Shown here in pieces: positions 1 to 8,754 of a stretch of DNA of 49,588 bases. This DNA comes from Paraburkholderia sp. BCC1885 (GTDB taxonomy: Bacteria > Pseudomonadota > Gammaproteobacteria > Burkholderiales > Burkholderiaceae). The translations under genes and the position numbers were made by a program. Position 1 is the first letter of the stretch. Every line of letters starts with the position of its first letter. The notes under the pieces are model-generated. The model searched no databases. It was not told the DNA's origin and was given only the letters and a program-made list of their open reading frames with translations. The DNA is taken from assembly GCF_900996235.1 (NCBI RefSeq), contig NZ_CAAJGM010000215.1, forward strand, positions 1-49,588, read 5' to 3'.

Positions 1-284
1 AATTTTTAAAGATCGAGTCCGCATTCACCACCAAAACCGCACCGGGTTACCAACCTCACCACCCGGCACCGCTTCGTTCTGCGTCGCTGCATCAGCAGCA
101 GAGAAACGAGATTATGAAGAACTTTTTTCGCTTCGTCAACCCCATTTTTTGCTTTCGCTTAAAACCCGGTTGACGTCACGGCCACTGGTTCTCGCAGCGG
201 CTCCTCGTTCGCAAACGAGGAGCCGAATAGTAGGTGAGCGTCAGCCATATGACAAGGGTTTGACCGAAATATTTTATGGACAGG
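1..284. other. Left-edge non-coding stretch with a strong hairpin
   Basis: No convincing gene. A 19-codon frame starts with ATG at 115 but has no recognisable relatives. A perfect 11-bp stem, GGCTCCTCGTT / AACGAGGAGCC with a 4-base loop, occupies 199-224. It has no T-run on either side, so it is not a classical intrinsic terminator, but it lies just downstream of the minus-strand hydrolase gene and could protect or end its transcript. Confidence 0.4.
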
Positions 285-1592
285 TCATTTCCGAGTCGAA
301 TTCACTACGGCGTCCAGCGGAATCGCTTCGGCCATTGCCGTGTAACCGGCATCGCTTGGATGGATGTTGTCGCCACTATCGAAGCCGTGCCGCAGGCGGT
401 CGGGCCGAGCCGGATCGCGCAGCGCCGCATCGAAATCGACCACGCCGTCCAGCGCGCGGGTCGAGCGAATCCACTGATTGACCGCCAACCGGATGCTTTC
501 ACGCTGCGGCGGCAGTGAAGCCGGCGTGAGCGTCGCGCCGAATATCCGCACGCCGTGGCCATGCGCCTCGGCAATCACGCGCTGATAGCCAGCGATCAGA
601 TCCGCCGCCGTCACAGACGTATGCGGGTAGTCGCAATCCAGCCCGCGTCGCGACGGCGTCGACGAGAAATTGATGTCGTTGATGCCGATCAGCAAAATCG
701 CCGTCTTCACGCCCGGGCGCTCCAGCACGTCCCGGCCGAATCGCTTGACGAGCGCGTCGCCGTAACAAGGCGAGTCGCTGAGCAAACGGTTGCCGCTAAT
801 CCCGAGATTGACGACCGCGGTCGACCGGTCGCCCTGCTGCGCGAGCCGGCGTGCCAAAGCGTCTGGCCAGCGCCGATTCGCGTTCAGGCTCGAACGCATG
901 CCATCGGTGATCGAATCGCCGATCGCCGCGACCGTGGCCGCGGACGGCGCCTCGACCGACACGCCCGCCACCCACGCGAACTGCGTGAAGCGCTGCCGAA
1001 ACGCCTCCGGCGCGGTGTCGCCGGTGTGGTTGCCAACAGCAGCAGAAACGTAATTGACCTGGCTCGACACCCGGTGCCAGGCGACGAGGCGCTGTTCGCC
1101 CCCCATATAAGAGCTGATCGCATAAGGCGCCCCCGCGACAATTTCGAAAGGAACCGGGTCGCTATCCAGTTGGGCGCCAGGCGGAACCGTCGCCGTTTCC
1201 TTGCCGCCAAAGGTCACCGCCGCCCCGGCGCTGGCTTGCGAAGCCCCGCCCGCCGAGCGCGCAATGCGCATCGCCGCCACCACGAGCGGCGTCCTTCCGT
1301 ATTCGTTACTGAGATGAATCCGCACGCTATTGCCCGAGAGCGTCGGGTAGACGATTTGCCGAACCGTCCGGCCAGCGACATCAGGCGCGCGATAAAGCGG
1401 CGGCAAATCGGCTTGCTGCGGGATGGACTGAAGCGCCGTTCCCCACGCGGAAACCCAGCGCGAAGGCGCGTCGGCGGCAATGGCTGCCGGTGAAACGGCG
1501 AATTGGGCAAACAAGACGGCGCCGCACGCAGCGGCCAGAGTACGCAGGGTCATTCGGGGAAGTGGGCTGAAGGCAAAGCGCCCATTGTGCAC
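285..1592 (-). CDS. Exported SGNH/GDSL-type hydrolase
   Basis: Probable secreted or periplasmic esterase/lipase of the SGNH hydrolase superfamily; the substrate cannot be read from sequence. A hydrophobic signal segment ending near AIAADA precedes the mature protein. All four family blocks are visible: AIGDSITDG with the nucleophilic Ser, NLGISGNRLL with the oxyanion Gly, LIGINDINF with the Asn, and DNIHPSDAGY with the catalytic His. The roughly 180 residues before the GDS block are a beta-rich accessory region, common in the longer members. The given start is GTG; an in-frame ATG at 1553 would give a more usual signal peptide and is an equally good candidate. No good ribosome binding site decides between them. 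Confidence 0.85.
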   Translation of the reverse strand: MHNGRFAFSPLPRMTLRTLAAACGAVLFAQFAVSPAAIAADAPSRWVSAWGTALQSIPQQADLPPLYRAPDVAGRTVRQIVYPTLSGNSVRIHLSNEYGRTPLVVAAMRIARSAGGASQASAGAAVTFGGKETATVPPGAQLDSDPVPFEIVAGAPYAISSYMGGEQRLVAWHRVSSQVNYVSAAVGNHTGDTAPEAFRQRFTQFAWVAGVSVEAPSAATVAAIGDSITDGMRSSLNANRRWPDALARRLAQQGDRSTAVVNLGISGNRLLSDSPCYGDALVKRFGRDVLERPGVKTAILLIGINDINFSSTPSRRGLDCDYPHTSVTAADLIAGYQRVIAEAHGHGVRIFGATLTPASLPPQRESIRLAVNQWIRSTRALDGVVDFDAALRDPARPDRLRHGFDSGDNIHPSDAGYTAMAEAIPLDAVVNSTRK

Positions 1593-1654
1593 GATCGACC
1601 ACGCCGGGTGGCGCCCAACCGGCCGCAGTCAATCCCTGCGACCCGCCTGCGCCC

Positions 1655-3277
1655 TCAGTCCGCGCGCCCCGCCATCATGCTCAGAGCCAGCGCCTGCGCA
1701 ACTTCAATGCCGTCGATGGCCGCGGAATAGATACCGCCGGCATATCCCGCACCCTCGCCCGCCGGATAGAGACCCTCGACGTTCATGCTCTGATAGTCGT
1801 CCTTGCGGCGAATCCGGATCGGCGACGAGGTGCGCGTCTCGACGCCGGTCAGTACCGCGTCATCCATCGCGAATCCGGCAATCTTTCGGTCCAGTTGCGG
1901 CAGCGCTTCCCGAATGGCTTCGATCACGTAGTCAGGCAAGGCGGTGCTGAGATCGGTCGGCGTCACGCCTGGCTTGTACGAGGGCACGACCGAACCCAGT
2001 GAGGTAGACGGCCGCCCCGCGATGAAGTCACCCACCCGCTGCCCCGGCGCGCAATAGTTGCTGCCGCCCAGTTCGAACGCGCGCTCTTCCCATTTGCGCT
2101 GGAAGGCAATGCCGGCGAGCGGGCCGCCCGGGTAATCGTCCGGCGTGATGCCCACGACGATGCCCGCATTCGCATTGCGCTCGGCCCGCGAGTATTGGCT
2201 CATGCCATTGGTCACCACGCGGCCCGGCTCCGAGGTGGCCGCGACCACCGTGCCGCCCGGGCACATGCAGAAGCTGTACACCGCGCGGCCGTTGCTGCAG
2301 TGATGCACCACCTTGTAATCCGCGGCGCCGAGTTGCTTGTGACCCGCGAATTTGCCAAACCGGCTGCGGTCGATCAGCCCTTGCGGATGCTCGATACGAA
2401 ATCCGAGCGAAAACGGCTTCGCTTCAATATAGACGCCGCGCTTATGCAGCATTTCGAAGGTATCGCGCGCGCTATGTCCGACCGCCAGCACGACGTGATT
2501 GCACGGCAGCGTCTCGCCATTGGAGAGTTGCAGCGCCCGCACCTTACCCTGCTCGATCTCAATATCTTCGACGCGCGTCTCAAACCGTACTTCCCCGCCG
2601 AGTTCGTGGATGGTGGCGCGCATCTTCTCCACCATGCTGACGAGCCGGAAAGTGCCGATGTGCGGCCGGCTCAGATACAGGATGTCTTCCGGCGCGCCCG
2701 CCTTGACGAACTCATCGAGCACCTTGCGGCCGTAATGATGCGGGTCCTTGATCTGGCTATACAGCTTGCCGTCGGAGAACGTACCGGCGCCACCTTCGCC
2801 GAACTGCACGTTGGATTCCGGATTGAGCACCGACTTGCGCCACAGGCCGAAGGTGTCCTTGGTACGTTCGCGCACGGCCTTGCCGCGTTCGAGAATGATG
2901 GGGCGAAAGCCCATCTGCGCGAGAATCAGCCCCGCAAACAGCCCGCAGGGGCCCATGCCGATCACAACCGGACGCGGCCCGCTGAAATGCTCGGGCGCCC
3001 GGGTGACGAAGCGGTACGTCATGTCCGGCGTCACCGCGCAATGCGGCACGCTGCCGATACGCTGCAAAGCGGCCGCTTCGTCCTTCACCTCGACGTCGAC
3101 GATATACGTCAGCTTGATGTCGGCGCGCTTGCGGGCGTCGTGCGCGCGCCGGAACACGGTGTAGTGGACGAGCCCGTCGACCGGCACGCCGAGTTCGGCG
3201 AGGCGCGCGTGAATCGCGGCTTCGAGCGCGCTCTCGGGGTGATCGAGCGGGAGTTTGATTTCGCTTAAACGTAACAT
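1655..3277 (-). CDS. FAD-dependent dehydrogenase (COG2509-type)
   Basis: Cytoplasmic flavoprotein of the uncharacterised FAD-dependent dehydrogenase group (COG2509, related to GidA/HI0933-like oxidoreductases). The N-terminal ~100 residues form a separate small domain. The dinucleotide-binding motif VIGMGPCGLFAGLILAQMG then binds FAD, followed by an ILERG strand end and the family block FGEGGAGTFSDGKLYSQI. A second conserved stretch near the C terminus, LYPAGEGAGYAGGIYSAAIDG, is the FAD-closing motif. The length of 540 residues is usual for the group. It stands alone between the hydrolase and the DUF2628-like gene, and nothing nearby suggests a substrate. Confidence 0.85.
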   Translation of the reverse strand: MLRLSEIKLPLDHPESALEAAIHARLAELGVPVDGLVHYTVFRRAHDARKRADIKLTYIVDVEVKDEAAALQRIGSVPHCAVTPDMTYRFVTRAPEHFSGPRPVVIGMGPCGLFAGLILAQMGFRPIILERGKAVRERTKDTFGLWRKSVLNPESNVQFGEGGAGTFSDGKLYSQIKDPHHYGRKVLDEFVKAGAPEDILYLSRPHIGTFRLVSMVEKMRATIHELGGEVRFETRVEDIEIEQGKVRALQLSNGETLPCNHVVLAVGHSARDTFEMLHKRGVYIEAKPFSLGFRIEHPQGLIDRSRFGKFAGHKQLGAADYKVVHHCSNGRAVYSFCMCPGGTVVAATSEPGRVVTNGMSQYSRAERNANAGIVVGITPDDYPGGPLAGIAFQRKWEERAFELGGSNYCAPGQRVGDFIAGRPSTSLGSVVPSYKPGVTPTDLSTALPDYVIEAIREALPQLDRKIAGFAMDDAVLTGVETRTSSPIRIRRKDDYQSMNVEGLYPAGEGAGYAGGIYSAAIDGIEVAQALALSMMAGRAD

Positions 3278-3421
3278 GGGGACCGGGGATGCTGAGGGCG
3301 CACAATCGCAGCCAATCCGCGATTTTATAGGTTCTGCGTCCGGCGAGGGGCGGCAACGGCTGAGATCGTCACACTAGCGGCACGCATTTCAGGCGAAAAC
3401 GCCTGAACTGGCCCAGCCTTT

Positions 3422-3727
3422 TCAGACCTGCGGCAACACTACATAGCCCCGCCGCTCCAGGTCGCGCAGATGCCACTGGTTGCCGCGCATCCCGCAGTAA
3501 ATCGCGAACAGGATGCTCAGCACGAGGCTGATGACATCCGCCGCGTCGCCCGCGAAACCGATCAGGCCGATCGCCAGATCCGCCGCCAGCATCAGCATGC
3601 CGACCAGCCACATCCGTTTCATCAGGGCCCACACGAAACCGAGCAGAAACGCCGGCCAACTGAAGCCGGCTTTCACCTCGACCGTCTCATCCTTCACCGG
3701 ATGTCGCAAAAAAATCCGTTCCGTCAT
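3422..3727 (-). CDS. Small membrane protein, DUF2628-like
   Basis: 101-residue inner-membrane protein. It opens with a polar segment (MTERIFLRHPVKDETVEVKAG), followed by FSWPAFLLGFVWALMKRMW and two further hydrophobic segments, a pattern typical of DUF2628 proteins. The function of that family is unknown. The start was placed at the ATG at 3727 because GGTGGAA precedes it and the family similarity begins there; the frame is open further upstream without a better start. The gene is transcribed away from paaA, so its upstream region abuts the paa promoter. Confidence 0.7.
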   Translation of the reverse strand: MTERIFLRHPVKDETVEVKAGFSWPAFLLGFVWALMKRMWLVGMLMLAADLAIGLIGFAGDAADVISLVLSILFAIYCGMRGNQWHLRDLERRGYVVLPQV

Positions 3728-3835
3728 CTCTGTTCCACCCTCGTATCGAACCACCCCGGCACGCGCCGCCGCCGGTCTCCACCCTACCTTATCTGCGGCG
3801 CCTGAAACCACCTTGCGTCATCGTCAAAAAAATCA

Positions 3836-3863
3836 TTAACCGACCGGTCGGTTGGTTTATACT
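3836..3863 (+). promoter_or_regulatory. paa promoter with embedded TetR-type operator
   Basis: A -35-like TTAACC (3836-3841) and a -10 TATACT (3858-3863) are separated by 16 bp. The perfect 16-bp palindrome AACCGACCGGTCGGTT (3838-3853) fills the space between them. It has the form of a TetR-family operator, and the paa cluster ends with a TetR gene (8755-9360). A bound repressor would sit exactly where RNA polymerase binds. Assigning this operator to that regulator is inference. Confidence 0.75.
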
Positions 3864-3899
3864 GCGAAACACAGATAACTTCGGACGAGAGCGTTCGCC

Positions 3900-4898
3900 A
3901 TGTACACGCAATCACTCGACATTCCCGGCCACGTCGCCCCGCTCGACACGGCCGCCAGTTCGCCCGAGCAGACTCGTTTCGACGCGGTCATGGCGGCCGA
4001 CGGCAAAATCGAGCCGCAGGACTGGATGCCCGAGGCGTATCGCAAAACGCTGGTGCGGCAGATTTCGCAGCACGCGCACTCGGAAATCGTGGGCATGCTG
4101 CCGGAAGGCAACTGGATCACGCGCGCGCCGAGCCTCAAACGCAAAGCCATTCTGCTCGCCAAAGTGCAGGACGAGGCCGGCCACGGGCTCTATCTATATA
4201 GCGCGGCAGAAACGTTGGCGGTGTCGCGCGACCAACTGATCGACGCCCTGCACGCCGGCAAAGCCAAATATTCGAGCATTTTCAATTACCCGACGCCTAC
4301 GTGGGCGGATGTCGGCGTGATTGGCTGGCTGGTCGACGGCGCGGCAATCATGAACCAGATTCCGCTGTGTCGCTGCACTTACGGGCCGTATGCCCGCGCC
4401 ATGATCCGCATCTGCAAGGAAGAGTCGTTTCACCAGCGCCAAGGGTTCGACGCGCTGCTTTCCATGATGAAGGGCACCCACGCGCAGCGCGAGATGGTCC
4501 AGCAGGCGGTGAACCGCTGGTGGTGGCCGGTGCTGATGATGTTCGGCCCGAGCGACAAGGATTCGATCCACAGCAACCAGTCGTCGAAGTGGGGCATCAA
4601 GCGCATTTCCAATGACGATCTGCGCCAGAAGTTCGTCGACGCCACGGTGGATCAGGCAAAAGTGCTCGGCGTCACGCTGCCGGACGTCGACCTGAAGTGG
4701 AACGAGGCGCGCGGCCATTACGACTATGGCGACATCGACTGGGAAGAATTCTGGCGCGTCGTCAACGGCGACGGCCCCTGCAACCGCGAGCGTCTCGCCA
4801 CCCGCGTGAAAGCCCATAACGACGGCGCCTGGGTCCGCGAAGCCGCCCTCGCTCACGCCGAAAAGCAGCGCCAACGCGCGCAACAGGAAGCGGCATAA
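3900..4898 (+). CDS. paaA: 1,2-phenylacetyl-CoA epoxidase, catalytic subunit PaaA
   Basis: Oxygenase subunit of the phenylacetyl-CoA monooxygenase, which epoxidises the ring of phenylacetyl-CoA in aerobic phenylacetate catabolism. The 332-residue protein shows the ferritin-like diiron ligand motifs: EAGHGLYLYS in the KVQDEAGHG helix and EESFHQRQGF in the second ligand pair (RICKEESFHQRQG). These glutamates and histidines bind the two irons. It is the first gene of the operon paaABCDE and lies 37 bp downstream of the -10 box of the operator-containing promoter. The ATG is preceded by GGACGAGAG. The assignment is firm from family similarity and gene order. Confidence 0.97.
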   Translation: MYTQSLDIPGHVAPLDTAASSPEQTRFDAVMAADGKIEPQDWMPEAYRKTLVRQISQHAHSEIVGMLPEGNWITRAPSLKRKAILLAKVQDEAGHGLYLYSAAETLAVSRDQLIDALHAGKAKYSSIFNYPTPTWADVGVIGWLVDGAAIMNQIPLCRCTYGPYARAMIRICKEESFHQRQGFDALLSMMKGTHAQREMVQQAVNRWWWPVLMMFGPSDKDSIHSNQSSKWGIKRISNDDLRQKFVDATVDQAKVLGVTLPDVDLKWNEARGHYDYGDIDWEEFWRVVNGDGPCNRERLATRVKAHNDGAWVREAALAHAEKQRQRAQQEAA

Positions 4899-5006
4899 GC
4901 GCCGCGCCGCTCAACCCACGCACGCCAATGCGTGCGAAGCCGGAAACTGGCTGCCATCCACAGAAGCCAGCCGGCCGCCGCCGCAAAAAATTCAGGAGAT
5001 TCGGGA

Positions 5007-5303
5007 ATGGATAAGTCAGTGAACAAGGAATGGCCGATCTGGGAAGTGTTCGTGCGCAGCAAGCAAGGCCTCGACCACAAGCATTGCGGCAGCCTGCACG
5101 CGGCCGACGCGCCCATGGCGCTGCGTATGGCGCGCGACGTCTACACGCGCCGCCAGGAAGGCGTGAGCATCTGGGTAGTGCCGTCGTCGGCAATCACGGC
5201 GTCCGACCCGCAGGACAAGGCCGAGCTGTTCGAACCGGCCGGCGACAAGATCTACCGCCATCCGACGTTCTACACGCTCCCCGACGAAGTCAACCACATG
5301 TAA
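5007..5303 (+). CDS. paaB: 1,2-phenylacetyl-CoA epoxidase subunit PaaB
   Basis: Small subunit (98 residues) of the phenylacetyl-CoA epoxidase complex, needed for the PaaABCE enzyme but without redox cofactors of its own. The N-terminal WPIWEVFVRSKQGLDHKHCGS and the later YTRRQEGVSIWVVPSSAI are hallmark PaaB segments. The start at 5007 follows AGGAG by 8 bases; the frame is open upstream but lacks a ribosome site. The gap of ~108 bp after paaA is the longest in the operon. paaC begins 7 bp after its stop. Confidence 0.96.
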   Translation: MDKSVNKEWPIWEVFVRSKQGLDHKHCGSLHAADAPMALRMARDVYTRRQEGVSIWVVPSSAITASDPQDKAELFEPAGDKIYRHPTFYTLPDEVNHM

Positions 5304-5310
5304 GCGCGTC

Positions 5311-6114
5311 ATGGACATCACGCCCCAACACCTCTCCTACGTCCTGCGCCTCGCCGACACCGCGCTGATCCTCGGGCAGCGCAACGCCGAGTGGTGCGGC
5401 CACGGCCCGATCCTCGAAGAGGACATCGCGCTCGCCAACATGAGCCTCGACCTGATCGGCCAGGCGCGTCTGCTCTACACGCACGCCGCGACGCTCGAAC
5501 ACGCGCTGACGGGCGTCACCCGAAGCGAAGACGACTACGCCTATTTCCGCACCGAGCGCGAGTTCTCCAACTACACGCTGGCCGAGTTGCCGCATTACGG
5601 GCCGCTTGCCGGCACCGCGCAGGCGGACAAGGACTACGCGGTCACGATCACGCGCAACTTTCTGTACTCGTCGTTGATGGCGCATGTGTGGACGGCCCTC
5701 ACCGCTTCCGCCGACGAACAACTCGCCGCGATTGCCGCGAAGTCGATCAAGGAAACCCGCTATCACGTGCATCACGCGGGAGAATGGCTGGTGCGAATGG
5801 GTGACGGCACGGACGAATCGCATCGCCGCGCGCAAGCCGCGCTCGACTATCTGATGCCCTACACCCGCGAGTTCTTCAGCGTGGACGCCGTGGAAGAACG
5901 CATTGCCGCCGCGGGCATCGGTCCGTTGACGGCCAGCCTGCAAGCCGCCTGGCAAGAAGATGTGCGCGCCGCGCTCGACGAAGCCACGCTCACGTTGCCG
6001 GAACCGGTAAAGCACGTCAGCACCGGCAAGCACGGCGAGCATTCGGAGCACATGGGCTACGTGCTCGCCGAAATGCAGAGCCTCGCGCGCCAACATCCCG
6101 GCGCGAGCTGGTAA
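5311..6114 (+). CDS. paaC: 1,2-phenylacetyl-CoA epoxidase structural subunit PaaC
   Basis: Structural partner of PaaA in the epoxidase core. PaaC shares the ferritin-like fold but in the known family lacks a working diiron site. The 267-residue protein begins MDITPQHLSYVLRLADTALILGQRNAEWCGHGP and contains KSIKETRYHVHHAGEW, both strongly characteristic. It follows paaB by 7 bp and precedes paaD by 15 bp, consistent with one transcript and balanced subunit synthesis. Confidence 0.96.
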   Translation: MDITPQHLSYVLRLADTALILGQRNAEWCGHGPILEEDIALANMSLDLIGQARLLYTHAATLEHALTGVTRSEDDYAYFRTEREFSNYTLAELPHYGPLAGTAQADKDYAVTITRNFLYSSLMAHVWTALTASADEQLAAIAAKSIKETRYHVHHAGEWLVRMGDGTDESHRRAQAALDYLMPYTREFFSVDAVEERIAAAGIGPLTASLQAAWQEDVRAALDEATLTLPEPVKHVSTGKHGEHSEHMGYVLAEMQSLARQHPGASW

Positions 6115-6129
6115 GCGGCGCACGTCGCC

Positions 6130-6666
6130 ATGACCACGACCCTTCCCGCCGCCATGGATCCCGCGCTGGAACGCGCGTGGTCCGTGCTCGAAAGCGTGCC
6201 CGATCCGGAGATTCCGGTGGTGTCGATTCGTGAACTCGGTATTCTGCGCGACGTCCGCCGCGCCGGCGATGGCGTGCTCGAAGTGGTCATCACGCCCACC
6301 TATTCGGGCTGCCCGGCGATGTCGCAAATTGCCGAAGACGTCGAGCACGCCCTGGAAGCCGCGCGCCTCGCGCCCTATCGCGTCATCACCGTGCTCGCGC
6401 CCGCCTGGACCACCGACTGGATGACCGCCGACGCACGCGAGAAGCTGCGCGCCTACGGCATCGCGCCGCCCACCGGCAACTGTGCGAGCGACGGCCCCGG
6501 CGAAAAAGTGATCCGCTTCGCGCCCCGGACGCTTGTGGCGCCGGGCTGTCCGCATTGCGGCTCGGCCCATACCGAACGTCTCGCGCAATTCGGCTCGACG
6601 GCCTGCAAGGCGCTGTACCGCTGCCTCGACTGCCGCGAACCCTTCGACTATTTCAAACCTTACTGA
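6130..6666 (+). CDS. paaD: Phenylacetate epoxidase maturation protein PaaD
   Basis: MIP18/DUF59-family protein thought to help assemble the metal centres of the epoxidase or its reductase. The N-terminal half carries the family block DPEIPVVSIRELGILRDV and TYSGCPAM, with the conserved Cys. The C-terminal ~50 residues form a zinc-ribbon-like domain, CPHCGS...YRCLDCREPFDYFKPY. The length of 178 residues is normal for PaaD. Its stop codon is followed after one base by the paaE start, so the two are probably translationally coupled. Confidence 0.95.
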   Translation: MTTTLPAAMDPALERAWSVLESVPDPEIPVVSIRELGILRDVRRAGDGVLEVVITPTYSGCPAMSQIAEDVEHALEAARLAPYRVITVLAPAWTTDWMTADAREKLRAYGIAPPTGNCASDGPGEKVIRFAPRTLVAPGCPHCGSAHTERLAQFGSTACKALYRCLDCREPFDYFKPY

Positions 6667-6667
6667 T

Positions 6668-7756
6668 ATGGCCACGCCGCAATTCCACTCTCTGCGCATC
6701 CGCGAAGTCCGGCCCGAAACGGCCGACGCGGTCTCGGTCGCCTTCGAAGTGCCTGCCGAGCTGCGCGAGCACTATCGCTTCACGCAAGGGCAGTTCGTGA
6801 CGCTAAAGACGCACATCGACGGCGAGGAGACACGCCGCTCCTATTCGATCTGCGTCGGCGTCACCGATTACGACCGCGACGGCGAGCTGCGCGTCGGCAT
6901 CAAGCGCGTGCGGGGCGGCCGCTTCTCGAATTTCGCCTTCGACACCCTGCAGCCCGGTCATACGATCGACGTCATGACGCCCGACGGCCGCTTCTTCACC
7001 CATCTGAACGCGGAGCAGGGCCAGCAATACGTCGCCTTTTCAGGCGGTTCGGGCATCACGCCGGTACTTGCCATCATCAAGACCACGCTCGAAGTCGAGC
7101 CGCGCAGCACGTTCACGCTGATCTACGGCAATCGCAGCGTCGACCAGATCATGTTCGCCGAAGAACTGGAAGACCTGAAAAACCGCTTCATGAACCGCTT
7201 CGCGCTGTATCACGTGCTGTCGGACGATCTGCAGGACGTCGAGTTGTTCAACGGCGTGCTGGATCAGCAAAAGTGCGCGGCTTTCATCGAGAGCCTAGTG
7301 CCCGCCGAGACCATCGACGAAGCCTTCATCTGCGGCCCCGCGCCGATGATGGACGCCGCCGAGGCCGCCCTCAAGGCCGCGGGCGTGCCGCCGGCCAGCG
7401 TGCACGTCGAACGCTTCGGCTCGCCGCTGCCGCAGGCAGGCGTGGCGCCGGTCGAAATCAGCGAAGACACGCCGGCGGCGGAACTGGAAATTGTCCTTGA
7501 CGGCAAGAAGCGCAAGCTGCGCCTGCCTTACCAGGGCGTGAGCGTGTTGGACGTCGGCCTGAAGGCCGGCCTCGCGCTGCCCTACGCGTGCAAGGGCGGC
7601 GTGTGCTGCACCTGCCGCGCCAAAGTGCTGGAAGGCGAGGTGCGGATGGACAAGAACTACACGCTCGAAGAACACGAGATTCGCGACGGTTTCGTGCTGA
7701 CCTGCCAATGCCACCCCGTGAGCGAGCGGGTTGTGGTCAGCTACGACGAACGTTGA
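6668..7756 (+). CDS. paaE: Phenylacetyl-CoA epoxidase reductase PaaE
   Basis: NADPH-dependent flavin/iron-sulfur reductase that feeds electrons to the PaaA diiron centre. Domains in order: an FAD-binding barrel with RRSYSIC (~residue 60), an NAD(P)-binding domain with SGGSGITPVLAIIKT and a C-terminal CGPAPMMDA, then a plant-type 2Fe-2S ferredoxin domain with CKGGVCCTC and the distant fourth Cys in LTCQCHP. The length is 362 residues. The start at 6668 sits one base after the paaD stop. It is the last paa structural gene of this cluster; the downstream ring-opening and beta-oxidation genes (paaF onward) are not in the window. Confidence 0.96.
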   Translation: MATPQFHSLRIREVRPETADAVSVAFEVPAELREHYRFTQGQFVTLKTHIDGEETRRSYSICVGVTDYDRDGELRVGIKRVRGGRFSNFAFDTLQPGHTIDVMTPDGRFFTHLNAEQGQQYVAFSGGSGITPVLAIIKTTLEVEPRSTFTLIYGNRSVDQIMFAEELEDLKNRFMNRFALYHVLSDDLQDVELFNGVLDQQKCAAFIESLVPAETIDEAFICGPAPMMDAAEAALKAAGVPPASVHVERFGSPLPQAGVAPVEISEDTPAAELEIVLDGKKRKLRLPYQGVSVLDVGLKAGLALPYACKGGVCCTCRAKVLEGEVRMDKNYTLEEHEIRDGFVLTCQCHPVSERVVVSYDER

Positions 7757-7903
7757 TCAACCTCCGGGCATTCATCGGCCACGATACGCGCCTGAACGCT
7801 TTCAGCTCACCCGCGATCCGCTTACACTAAGGGCCGCTCGCGATCGGGACCGGTTCCGCTCGCCAAGCGGCCCTTTTGTGACTGATTTGTCTGCGAGCTG
7901 TCC

Positions 7904-8731
7904 ATGAGCACGATCCACCTGACCAACGGCGACGTCGCCGCCGATTCCCTGCGCACCGCCCTGCAACAGGCCGGCCGCGCCGAACCCGTCGAGGCATTGC
8001 GCGACGACCTGGCGGTGGGCCCGTTGCGCGGCGTCGACGATACGCCCGCAATGCGCGCCGAGTTCTGGCAACGTGTGATGGACGGCAGCCCGCACGACGA
8101 CCCGCCGCGCGATTTGCTGCGCGAATTCAACGATCAGGCGGCGATGCTGGAACAGATCGAAGCGGCCGACACGCAAGTCGTCGTCTGGCACGGCGAAAGC
8201 TCGGCCGACCAGCTGACCTTGCGCCGGGTCTGCTACCACCTGCGCAATAGTCCGCAGCGCCTGAACGAAGTCCGTCTGTCGATTCGCGACTTGACCGACC
8301 CGAACGCCGCCGCCCATCACCGCGCGGACCGCGCGACGTCAGTGGGGATGTTCGCCCCGGGCGCCTTGCTGACGCGCTTGCCGGACGTCGCGCCCATTTC
8401 GGTGTTACGCATCAGCCGCCTCGCGCTCGAATGGCAGGAGGTCAAGCAGGCGAACGGCGAAACCCGCCGCTGGCGCGACAACACGTTCACCAGCGGCACG
8501 TTCGGCGAACTCGACGCGCTGATCCTCGAACGCGCCAGCGACGCCTGGCAACCCGCCGGCCGCATCGCAGCGCAATTGATGATGACGGACCTGGGCTTTC
8601 TCGTCAGCGACAGCCTCGTGCTCTGGCGCTTTCGCGAGCTGGCCGCGAGCGGCCGCGTCAGCCTGCGCGGCGACGGCTCAGGATGGCCGGCGCTCGAATT
8701 GCGCACGGCCCTTTCCACCTGCTCAAGCTAA
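7904..8731 (+). CDS. DUF1835/DUF3658 domain protein
   Basis: 275-residue cytoplasmic protein of unknown function. The N-terminal ~115 residues match the DUF1835 pattern (HLTNGDVAADSLRTAL...DDLAVGPLRG, VVVWHGESSADQLTLRR). The C-terminal half resembles DUF3658 (RWRDNTFTSGTFGELDALIL, then a helical segment). It is separated from paaE by 147 bp and runs into the TetR gene 23 bp downstream, so it is likely cotranscribed with the regulator. The tract around 7826-7876 contains a GGGCCGCT / AGCGGCCC inverted repeat that may be an attenuator or terminator after paaE. A role tied to phenylacetate metabolism is only inferred from position. Confidence 0.8.
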   Translation: MSTIHLTNGDVAADSLRTALQQAGRAEPVEALRDDLAVGPLRGVDDTPAMRAEFWQRVMDGSPHDDPPRDLLREFNDQAAMLEQIEAADTQVVVWHGESSADQLTLRRVCYHLRNSPQRLNEVRLSIRDLTDPNAAAHHRADRATSVGMFAPGALLTRLPDVAPISVLRISRLALEWQEVKQANGETRRWRDNTFTSGTFGELDALILERASDAWQPAGRIAAQLMMTDLGFLVSDSLVLWRFRELAASGRVSLRGDGSGWPALELRTALSTCSS

Positions 8732-8754
8732 ATCAAGCGAAGGATTCCAAGGAC

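Noticed and set aside
115..174. 19-codon open frame near the left edge
   Set aside because: Too short, with no ribosome site or family evidence.
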